Assembly (NCBI GenBank): GCA_012064415.1
Contig: SSNU01000028.1
Span: 63,493 to 94,954, forward strand
Reading direction: 5' to 3'
Origin: Gyrodactylus bullatarudis
Taxonomy: Eukaryota; Platyhelminthes; Monogenea; Gyrodactylidea; Gyrodactylidae
Length of the DNA: 31,462 bases
In this document: positions 18,945 through 27,282 of the stretch, in pieces
Layout: each line of letters opens with the position of its first letter
How positions within the stretch are numbered: position 1 is the first letter of the stretch
Notes under the pieces: generated by a model
Told to the model about the DNA's origin: nothing
Seen by the model: the letters and a program-made list of their open reading frames with translations, nothing else
Databases searched by the model: none
Translations under genes and position numbers: made by a program

Positions 18945-19057
18945 TGGTTATAGGTTTCTCGCCCTTCTATTGGTCGAAAATTTTCACGATTTAGGTATAT
19001 AACGCAAGAGTGAAAGATGATCTGGGCAGAGTGGGAAAGAAAATGGATCACTCACCT
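18945..19057 (+). promoter_or_regulatory. Promoter-like block with two CCAAT boxes and a TATA box
   Basis: ATTGGT occurs twice (about 18950 and 18969), followed by GGTATATAACGC near 18993-19004, then the 54-bp repeat. The spacing resembles a Pol II core promoter reading rightwards, with the 54-bp repeat as the first transcribed bases. No gene follows. Comparable ATTGGT/TATA arrangements occur in the MITE arms near 28885 and upstream of the hammerhead motifs, so this may be a promoter carried by repeats. Confidence 0.3.
19004..19057 (-). repeat. 54-bp inverted repeat, right copy
   Basis: Reverse complement of 13394-13447 with two mismatches. The two copies bracket LINE copy B at 5.6 kb distance. 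On the minus strand it begins AAGGTGAGT, like a 5' splice site, 30 bases before the CAG of the pyrimidine tract. Confidence 0.8.
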
Positions 19058-19361
19058 TTACCATAATAACCAATGCTCACTACATTATTTTTCAGGGTTA
19101 ATCCCAGTGATAGCGTATAGAGAAGAGATTTCGACAAAAATAGTGCAGATCTATTCGTAATTTTCACAAAAATATAACACCTTATCTCAGTTTTTCATAG
19201 GATACACTAAACTTCCTAGAAAATGTATTATCCGAAAAATAATCGACCGAAATATTTCTGTCTGATTACTCATGAGTACGAGCATTAATTTTTAAAATAT
19301 TTTTAGAACTTCATGTGTTCTGAAGCGCCAAATAAGGCTTGAACTTCTAGTTTAGTGTACT

Positions 19362-19985
19362 TACAAAAAGTAGAAGCTTCTAGATGAAATTTTCAAAAAG
19401 TAGAAGATAGATCATCAATAACTAGAAGGTATATTCAGAGTATTTACAAAAAATAGAAGATTATTAGGAAATTTTCATTCAATACAAATTTTACATTATT
19501 CACGTTTACTCTTGCACACTGATATGATAAATGTTTAGTTTGATGAAATAATCCATCATCGCTTTCGTAGAATTTAAAGGCAAACTGACAAATAAGGTCT
19601 ACACATAGTATCCTGAGTAAGATTAAGACGGTTTCTACTAGCTTTTCCGGAAAATTCATCATGAAAGTGAATTCTAGGTGATTTTAAATTAGTAAATCAG
19701 GTATTGTAACCCTTAAAGACCCAGAGAAAATGCAACATGTTTCCAAATCTATTTTATTGATTGCATCTAGTTACATCTATTATTTGTAAGATTAAAAAAT
19801 AATACTTCTACTGAATGAAAAATGTGTTCGAAAAACTTCTATTAAATGTATTAAAATGTATTATAAACAGATTTAATGAATGAAAATTTTCTAATTATCT
19901 TCTATACACTGAATAGACCTTCTAGTTATTGATGATCTGTCTTCTACTTTGTGAAAATTTCATCTAGAAGGTTATACTTTTTGCA
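19362..19985. mobile_element. Foldback element with CTTCTAG/TAGAAG arms
   Basis: The arms at 19362-19485 and 19874-19985 are inverted copies with several mismatches and small gaps. Both contain TTCTAGATGAAATTTTCA and GATCATCAATAACTAGAAGG. The arms also repeat TAGAAG internally. The 390-bp centre encodes nothing recognisable; a 72-residue frame at 19444-19662 starts inside an arm and is not supported. No clear target duplication. Confidence 0.65.
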
Positions 19986-20255
19986 ATAATCCCGTTTTTT
20001 ATATAGTTTATTTTGTTAGAACACGTGCCAAGATTTTTCCAATGAATTTTAATACGAGAAAGGACAAAATTAAGATTTTGAATACTTTTGGCAACATTTT
20101 GAATAAAAATAGTAAAAATTGAGTCTTTTATCCTCATGTTGAAAAATAAATTCCTAGGAAATTAGACAAAATGGGATTTATTTATATTAGAACATGAAAA
20201 GTTTTCATTTTGATCTTCAAAAATATGTTAATGCATCAATTTTATTTAGGAAGAA

Positions 20256-20789
20256 TTTTTTTTTGTTAGAAATATAATCTGTATTAAATAGAGTAATTAA
20301 AATGTACAATGGAAAATATAAAAAATAAATAAAAATGTTTTCTTGAAAAAATAAAAATCATAACTGGATGAGGGATCTTTGAAATATCGCACATGAGAAA
20401 ATTGAATCAGTTTGTAAATTGTAACTGGCATGTTAATCTCAAAATTTTTACCATAATCATTCTGGAATTTTAGTGAAGATCGGGATATAATAGAGTAATT
20501 GAATAGTCTATTTTAGAGCGAATATGACTCATGAGTGATATTTATATATATATTTATAGAGTGAAGATTATCACAGTTCATAATGTCATATTTATCTTTA
20601 ATCATGTTAAAAGCTGAGAGTAGGAAATGTTCATCATAAACTACTCTTCTTAAGGAATAAACATGCTCGATCATAGAAGAGGATTCAATAAAATTTTTTA
20701 CTATAAATGCCAACCTTCTAACCCATAGAGGGTTCAGACCTGAAACCAAAATGCGAGCATTATAGGAATCAAGATCAGGGTAAACCCAG
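20256..20789 (-). mobile_element. LINE copy C: 5'-truncated 3' end of the same family as copy B
   Basis: From 20345 to 20789 the sequence is nearly identical to 13849-14293. I see one difference in the coding part (GCT for TCT, Ser to Ala). The last about 70 bases of 3' UTR differ more, and the end TTTCTAACAAAAAAAAA at 20256 is shared. It is cut at CCCAG/AATGAAATT. Truncation from the 5' side is the normal outcome of target-primed reverse transcription. No convincing target duplication is visible. Confidence 0.9.
20513..20789 (-). pseudogene. ORF2 C-terminal fragment, copy C
   Basis: The last about 90 codons of ORF2 are open to the normal stop at 20513, including WVYPDLDSYNARILVSGLNP and LRRVVYDEHFLLSAFNMIKD, ending NITHESYSL. 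There is no promoter or start, so it is inert. Confidence 0.9.
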
Positions 20790-21410
20790 AATGAAATTTA
20801 TTATTACTCTAATAGTATAAATCAAGATCATCAACTTGATTATATCAAGCAATTTAATTGACAATCTTATTTTTATCAAAGATTTCAGTTAATCTTTTTT
20901 TCAAGGCTAACTAACTCTGTGTTATTATTTTAAACGAAAGATGATTTTTTTATCATTAAATTATAAAGCAGATTTTATAATAGATTAAATTTATAAATCA
21001 GTCATAAATTTTTATCGACCATTAAGTTCATAGTTAAATTTCTGTTTTTTATATCAATATATATTCATAGAAGGATTATCTTAATTAGATCAATAAAATA
21101 TTAAACGGACGATGTGTTGAATTATCTTTAAAACTATTAAAAATCAATGAAAGTGTTTACACTCTTAAAATTAACAATATTATAAAAATAGCTTGTATGA
21201 TAAAACAAATGAATTTTTAATATTAATGCTTTAAGATTTTCTTGAAAAAGAGAACAAAATTGATCCTATTGAGAGTTCGCGAAAAAATGGTATTTTTAAC
21301 GTCAGTATCTAAAGCGAAGAATATTTCCAAAATAGCTTACTTACTTGTGAGGAAAATATTTATATTATGATGATAATTATAATTATAAGAATTCTTACGG
21401 TTATAAAATA
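20790..21410. other. Very AT-rich non-coding stretch
   Basis: Many homopolymer and TATA-like runs. No open frame, repeat pair or RNA gene seen. Confidence 0.5.
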
Positions 21411-22236
21411 TAGGGGTATTTGCAAAATTGGTGACTTGGACCTTCCCATTTGCAGATATGGTGACAGTGGTAGGCCAAAATACAATTTTAGTTACTTTTT
21501 TACATTGAATTTCGAGGACCCCTAAAATTTAATTCACTTTTGGTTCCTTTTTTTTAATACAAAATTTTGAATATTACATTTATGGTTACTTTTTCCTGTG
21601 TTAAAATTTAATAATTGCAGTCATGGTTAGTCCTCCCTATACTGAATGATATTTATTTTGCAGTTATGGTTACAATCTTGTCAAATCTTTCTTTGATGGC
21701 CGTTTAAGTTTATTCATATGTTTTTTTATTCAGGGCTATTCCTAAGTACTGATTTATGTTTAACCCTCGCCCTGGAAATGGGGTCCCTGTGGACCCCATT
21801 TGTATTGATTTTCCTATGTCATTTTTGTCATTTCCAGGGCAAGGGTTGATCGAATTTAAATTAAGTTAATTTTCCAAATCAATTCAAAATATCATGAATT
21901 ATTAAAGAAGAATCATCATCTACGTAAAAGCAGTGGGCTTAGTTTTTGATGTTCAAAGGCAAAAATGTTTAACTTAATTGAATCGACTTCAACTAATTCG
22001 ACGTATTACAAATCAGTACTTAGGAATAGCCCTGAATAAAAAAACATATGAATAAACTTAAACGGCCATCAAAGAAAGATTTGACAAGATTGTAACCATA
22101 ACTGCAAAATAAATATCATTCAGTATAGGGAGGACTAACCATGACTGCAATTATTAAATTTTAACACAGGAAAAAGTAACCATAAATGTAATATTCAAAA
22201 TTTTGTATTAAAAAAAAGGAACCAAAAGTGAATTAA
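21411..22236. mobile_element. Foldback element built on degenerate TGCAGTTATGGTTAC repeats
   Basis: Inverted arms of 227 bp (21529-21755 and 22010-22236) match with almost no differences. The arms, and a one-sided extension back to about 21411, contain a degenerate unit every 30-60 bases: TTTGCAGATATGGTGAC, ATTTATGGTTAC, TTGCAGTCATGGTTAG, TTTGCAGTTATGGTTAC. The 254-bp loop carries a smaller inverted-repeat element. The lack of mirror sequence for 21411-21528 suggests the arms arose by inverted duplication of part of a tandem array, or that one end was lost. Confidence 0.75.
21760..21849. mobile_element. 82-bp piggyBac-type MITE nested in the foldback loop
   Basis: The 17-bp inverted ends CCCTCGCCCTGGAAATG (21764-21780) and its partner at 21829-21845 differ at one base. 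The left flank is TTAA (21760-21763) and the right flank TTGA (21846-21849), a TTAA changed at one base. A second hairpin GGGGTCC-CTGT-GGACCCC follows the left end. TTAA with CCCT ends is the piggyBac pattern. Two stacked hairpins in 82 bp are unusual. Confidence 0.55.
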
Positions 22237-22531
22237 TATGTCAATTAATATTAATATATATTGATCATCGAAAAAATTTCTAATGATTTCTGACTGTTTA
22301 TTCAATTCAATGAATAATGATAATAGTCCCATTTCTTCACACCAGCTTGTACAATGTACACTGTACATTCAATTATAAGTTCTCAAGTTGATGTTACTAC
22401 ATTGTGGTGCCCACAAGATATCTTTCGATTACGTCATCGGTAAGAAAAAACGGAATTCTGTAGAGTTGGATGAAAAATGAATTTTTTCCCATTTTCATAA
22501 GAAATCTAAAAATGGATCATTCCTACTTTAA

Positions 22532-23128
22532 GCTCTTTTAGTTTCCACCTATGGTGTTATTTTTGCATATAAACGAGGCAAGTTTAAGAACTTTACACTC
22601 TGGACTTATAGACCTAGAACGAAGAAAAAAATATTTCGTTTGACGCTCTATATGTTCCTCAATCAAGATCTTGTCGTCAGTGGCTTTGCCAAAAAGGTAC
22701 AAGTGGACGAAACTCATGTCGTGAGAAGAAAATATCACAAAGGCCGAGAACTTGCCACCCAAGTATGGATTTTCGGCGGCGTTGACGAAGATGGCAATAT
22801 CTTCATGAAGATCGTTGAAGAGCGAGACAAATCAACTCTTCATGCGTTGGTTCGAAAGCATATTGCTCCAGGTTCGCATATAGTCAATGATGAATGGAAA
22901 GGATATGCGGGCTTGGAGAAATACGGATACTCCAGGTCCACAGTGTGTCATAGGAAAGAATTTGTAAATAACGAGGGACTTCATACTAATAGAATTGAAG
23001 CCATTTGGGGAGCATTCAAACGAATGTTCAAGAATATAAGAAATAAAAGAGGAGATTTGATTGAATCTTATATTTCTGAGTATCTTTCAAACATTTTTAC
23101 AAAGAGAATAGAATGCAAGAGTTCCTGA
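22532..23128 (+). pseudogene. Merlin/IS1016-type transposase, C-terminal half
   Basis: The frame is open from 22532 and clearly homologous from about 22640 (TTG, counted as residue 1) to the stop at 23126-23128, 162 residues. It matches the ISXO2-like/Merlin catalytic domain: VDETHVVRRKYHKGRELATQ (D23), WIFGGVDEDG, IVNDEWKGYAGL (D84), TVCHRKEF, then HTNRIEAIWGAFKR (E120), giving a DD35E-like triad. All three acidic residues and the HTNxIE motif are intact. The usual N-terminal zinc-binding and helix-turn-helix part (about 100 residues) is not recognisable upstream; the 35 residues before 22640 are open but unlike it. So it is either a truncated copy or the last exon of a split gene. I see no terminal repeats pairing around it. 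Family members are found in animals as well as bacteria, and the setting here is eukaryotic. Confidence 0.8.
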
Positions 23129-24419
23129 GAATTATGCATCAACTATATCCTATTGAATAAATATTCTTAATTAACTTGAATGTTTTAAATATACTTGATA
23201 AAATTTGAGTTAACTAGATGAAGATTGAACCATAGCTTAGTTCTGATTTCTTAACTTATCTTTAAGATATTAACTGTATAAATTTTAAGTTAATTGAAAT
23301 AGATAACACATCTTAGTCAGGCGCATGGTAATAATGGTATTGCAAAATAATGATAATTGTAAGTATTCAAAATAAATAATAAAGAGGCAAATACTGATGA
23401 GTTAACTTGAATAAAAAATAGCACTTCAAAATGCATGTTTTGTTTACACCAGAAGCATTTTCAAAAAATTTGATAGTAAAGTCAATGACATAACTTAATC
23501 ATATATTGGAGTATTAAATGTAATTTTATTGGTATTTGAGGATCGAATATACTTGTGTTGGATTAAAACTGGCCTGTCTTCAAGTATTCAGATGAACATT
23601 GATCTTGATCCAGGAATTATTGCTGAACTAGTTCTAAAAAGTTTGATGTAAATTCATGTTGTTAATAAATTAACTGATGTGAGTATTTAATGCTTTTTAT
23701 TAGAATATTAATTAATTATAATTAATATAATTATATTATATTTTTATATTGCATAACTACTTACAAAGGATATATTAACGATTATTGGGTGTTAGGCTCA
23801 TCTTAAGTTTAGCCATAAAATATATTTTATTAATTCTACGATTTTGAATAAATTTATTTTAAATTTAATTAAATTGATCTCTTATCTATGCGAATTTGAG
23901 AAAAACTAATTTAGAAACAAAATACTCATTAATGAAACAAACTATGGTTTCCAATGAGAAATTTTAAAACTTAGAAAAATTAATCCGCTTCAAAATTTTG
24001 TGCTGATTCTGATTCTGGTATTTTCTATGGCTTATCTATAGAACATTTGCCCCCTTCAAGTTTTGCAGTTATTTTTCTGAGTGAAAAAAAATCACCGCAA
24101 GGGATTCGTTTTCATTTCATCGATGTTAAAAAAACCAACACGATTCAGAGTTAACTTTGTTAGAAATAAGAGAAGGCAACTGTTCTCTAATTTAATCTTC
24201 TGTATTTCTTACCTATTTCGAGTCTCTCAGAATACATTTTTATCATTGAATGCATTTTAAGCAAATTATTTATATCCCTGTTTTCCAATGCAGTGTAAAG
24301 TTTATAGACCCACATTAAATTGTGATGAAATGCATACCTTAGTGTGTTCAAGAGATGAAAATATTTTTTTTAATAACTCTTAAAAATTATCATTTTCATG
24401 TTACTCAATCAATTTTTCC
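23129..24419. other. Non-coding stretch with an inverted copy of the 17850 repeat
   Basis: Positions 23935-24030 and 24215-24260 match the repeat at 17850-18010 in reverse, with the two halves pushed apart by about 190 bases. Otherwise it is AT-rich with no supported frame. Confidence 0.5.
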
Positions 24420-25510
24420 TTGACGTATTCAATTGAGACTGATTTTTTAGTCCAAATAAAATGTTTGAATATCCCATGTTATCTATCATTGAGAGCATGG
24501 AGTAAGTTAAAATACCTTGCTAACATATCCAGTGGATACTACCCACTTCAACTTAATCCATTTAAAAACCTCTCACCAAACGACCTGAATAACATATTTT
24601 ACATCATTCTATACCTAATCCCCTTCTGTTGAGAAAGTTGGTATCATATCTTCCTCTTTTCCCGCTATTTCGCCCAAATTATCATAGAAATCTTGTTATA
24701 TAGTGAAAGTAATGAACGTCGAGAGGATAATTTGATCTCTAAATTTCCCATATCTCTAATGTTCAGCGCGTAGAGTTGGAAAGAAGTGAAAAAAAATTGG
24801 TTAGGAAAATACTCAAATTCTATTGGTTTAAATGCATTATTATTGGTCAACCTAGAGAGGTGTGGTATGAAAAAATTGATTTAGTGAGCCATCATGTGTG
24901 TAATTAACTGTAAATAGGAAAAATGGATATGGGTGTAAATATTTACACTGATTCCGAATCTGTTCTCAGATCTGAAAAATTCCCTATAAATTCTGAGGTA
25001 ATTGAAAAAAACGAAAATTCAAAATTTCCCAAATTTAAGATTTAATTTTCACAAAATGTAAACCTTGAATTAAACTTCGATCGATATGACATGTGTAGGG
25101 GTTGAGCCAATTTAATTTTTTTTAATTGATAAATAAATAAACTACTTGATTTGGGTTTTTTGTGAAATTTTGCCATTTTTCGTAGGACAAATAGACTTTT
25201 GGCGATGATATGATTCACGTAATTTATCAAAAACGTCCGAAAATCCGCTTAGAATCATATTTGTAGGTATATAAGTAAAGGTAATTTTATTCACTAAATG
25301 TACATTTCTTAATGGTTCATCAGTGGTGACACATAAATAATGATAAAAGTTAAGAATTCATTGAAAATAATATTTTACAAATTTTGAAAGAAGTATAGTA
25401 AAAGTTGAAAATTAGATTATATGTGAGCTGAAAAACTCCAAAACTCTCCAATAAATAGCAACAGTGGAGAGAAAGGTGAAAAAGCTCACATAGGCCAGGG
25501 TAATTGAAGG
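24420..25510. other. Non-coding stretch, nothing recognised
   Basis: Short open frames (24420-24632 plus, 24665-24850 minus, 25042-25230 minus) give products with no motif, conserved context or start signal. A TATCCAGTGGATAC near 24527 echoes the palindrome at 9738-9752. Confidence 0.45.
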
Positions 25511-25980
25511 TTATAAGAGTAGTTTTTTTTTAACACACAGATTTGGCTTAAGGTGATTGATGAAGAATTGCTCCTTCACCCACAAATCCGTGCTGTCATC
25601 ACCCGCATTTTTATACAGAATTGAGAAATTGGAAATTGAAGCTTGGTGGTTCTCGTGTTTGATGCGTCTGGTCACAGCTGTATCCTTCTTCAGGTGATAG
25701 TTTGATCTTGTTGACAATTTCCTAATTGTACGTCCTATATAAGAAGCTCCACAGTCACATTGGAATTTGTAAATTAAAAGAGTCTTTTCTTCAGGTTTTA
25801 GTTTTATTGACCCATCCTCCTTCCTAGTTAGTTCGACATCTAAGAAACTCAAACTCTCATTAGACTCTTTTTCCATAGTAAATTTAATATTAGGATGAAA
25901 CAAATTCATCTTTAAGAAAAAATCGTCTACTGAAATATTTGGCTTCATCAAAATAAAAGTGTCATCAACATATCTGATGT
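25511..25980 (-). pseudogene. Penelope-like element fragment: RT motif C fused to GIY-YIG endonuclease by deletion
   Basis: The minus-strand frame starts IRYVDDTFILMKPN (25978), the YVDD active site of a Penelope-like reverse transcriptase. It continues NIKFTMEKESNESLSFLDVE, the usual following block. Then, within KEDGSIKLKPEEKTLLIYKF, it jumps directly to YKFQCDCGASYIGRTIRKLS, the GIY-YIG endonuclease core (Y-x9-YIG form). It continues to AVTRRIKHENH and a C-terminus SILYKNAGDDSTDLWVKEQF. In complete elements roughly 200-250 residues (RT thumb and linker) separate these parts, so an in-frame deletion joined them. Upstream RT motifs are missing. The frame itself has no stop. The GIY-YIG domain marks it as a canonical Penelope type, not the endonuclease-free Athena type. 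Confidence 0.85.
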
Positions 25981-26213
25981 ATCAAAATGTATATTTAAAT
26001 GTATCCGATTATACATAAATCTACAACATAATTTTAAGAGTGTATTGTATCTATAAAAGACATCAAAACCGGATAGAGGTCACGATAATTTCTACAGTGA
26101 AAAGATCACAACTAAGCAATTTTAAGCAAGCGAATAATCTTTTAGAATTTTCAAATATCGTCAAGTTTCGTGGTTAACGATTCAAGCAGTAATTTAAGCA
26201 CTAGATACTTTGT

Positions 26214-26634
26214 TTAATTCTCATATTTAATTCTATGTGTCCAGAAGGAATTGGCAAGGAAATTAGGATTCAGAGGTCGGGATGTCCATATCAAGAGCAA
26301 ACAGATTGCAAAAATCGTAAGAATACTCAACCGAGATACTGGCAACCCCACCCAATCTTCAACACAGATCGAAACTGGTAAGGATATTGAAACCAATGAG
26401 ACGTTAGCAACAGCTGATAATCACCAAACACCAGTCCAATCTACAGCCCCAGCAACAATTACAGAGTTGGCAAAATGTGAAACTAACAAGAAGTCAACAG
26501 CAGTTGATAATTATAATCAAATCATCAGCCAACCTATAATTAGTGAAAAGGGAGAGAAGAAAAAGTGCTCGACAACAAAACGAAAGAGGAAGAGACACAG
26601 TGGGCAGTTACAGATTCTAAAAAGACAAAAGTAA
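26214..26634 (+). CDS. Unrecognised basic protein or exon
   Basis: The frame is open from 26214 to the stop at 26632-26634 and has no ATG near its start; a TTG at 26251 and a CAG acceptor-like site (TCTATGTGTCCAG, ending 26247) are the options. The first part reads KELARKLGFRGRDVHIKSKQ then IAKIVRILNRDTGN. The middle is Thr/Asn/Gln-rich and low in complexity. The end is strongly basic (EKGEKKKCSTTKRKRKRHS), like a nuclear localisation signal. It stops 120 bases before the plus-strand hammerhead-like repeat and starts soon after the minus-strand Penelope fragment. It could be part of a plus-oriented retroelement or a host exon. I do not recognise a family. Confidence 0.3.
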
Positions 26635-26695
26635 TCAAAAATCCGAAAGCAATGGATCAAACCTCCCCCTCCCTATTGCACTAGAGTGAATAAGA

Positions 26696-26808
26696 AAATG
26701 AACCAATGGAAGGTCCCCAATTGATTATGATAATTAGTATTTAAATGTTACCAGGGTAGAGTCTGAAGAGACCCGGCGAAATATAACGTTTATCACTCAA
26801 ATATACGC
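26696..26808 (+). repeat. Penelope-type terminal-repeat fragment, copy 2
   Basis: Plus-strand match to the minus-strand segment 5684-5795, with CCAATGGAAGG at 26703-26713, TTAGTATTTAAATG, and the hammerhead-like core. Its orientation is opposite to the Penelope fragment at 25511-25980, so the two may belong to different insertions. Confidence 0.5.
26757..26800 (+). ncRNA. Hammerhead ribozyme-like motif, copy 2
   Basis: In order: stem I strand GAGT (26759-26762), core CTGAAGA (26763-26769), stem II GACCCGGC (26770-26777), GAA (26778-26780), stem III ATA/TAT around AACGTT (26781-26793), C17 at 26794, and ACTC (26795-26798) pairing perfectly with GAGT. The cleavage triplet would be ATC, after C26794. 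All invariant bases are present; base 7 is A here and T in copy 1, a position that may vary. Stem II is weak. Compared with copy 1, stem I is better paired by one base. Confidence 0.55.
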
Positions 26809-27282
26809 TTTTTGTTCTCTAAACCTTCCAAATGACTTTAGAACCTAAATCAAATAATAATGTGTTGCTAAAATGATATTTGACAGAAACAACCCAGTGG
26901 GACTTCAAGGGTCAAATTTTTGTAAACTTCATGTCAATTAGCTTTATGTATTTTTTTTAATATCAAGGTATATTTTTCTTATTCAAATATATTCTTGGTA
27001 TTTAGAATAGAGATTATTCACCCTCGAGGACACATTGAATTTTTTAAAATTCTATCTCTAATGTATGCTTGTTCATAACTGTTAAATTAACACATAAACA
27101 CTTGTTAATAAATTTCATTAGCCAACAAGATTTAAGAAATAAACTTTGTATAAAATTATTATTACTCTACACGAAATATTAATCTTTCACATCAGCTCTA
27201 AAGTCATTAAATAACATTCACTATTTTTATCATTGAATTTAATCATCATCTATTCAAGGCAGAAAAATCTGATATCAACACC
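26809..27282. other. 5' flank of the GPCR gene
   Basis: AT-rich non-coding sequence. A TATA-like element is at 27148-27155. No upstream exon is recognised. Confidence 0.4.
27148..27155 (+). promoter_or_regulatory. Possible TATA box of the GPCR gene
   Basis: GTATAAAA lies about 130 bases before the ATG, at a distance that would give a short 5' UTR. TATA-like strings are common in this AT-rich DNA. Confidence 0.25.

Noticed and set aside
22532..23128. Bacterial contamination suggested by an IS-like transposase
   Set aside because: Merlin elements of this type are known in animals, and the flanks on both sides are typical of the rest of the window.
24420..24632. 70-residue plus-strand frame
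   Set aside because: No recognisable motif and no context; probably chance.
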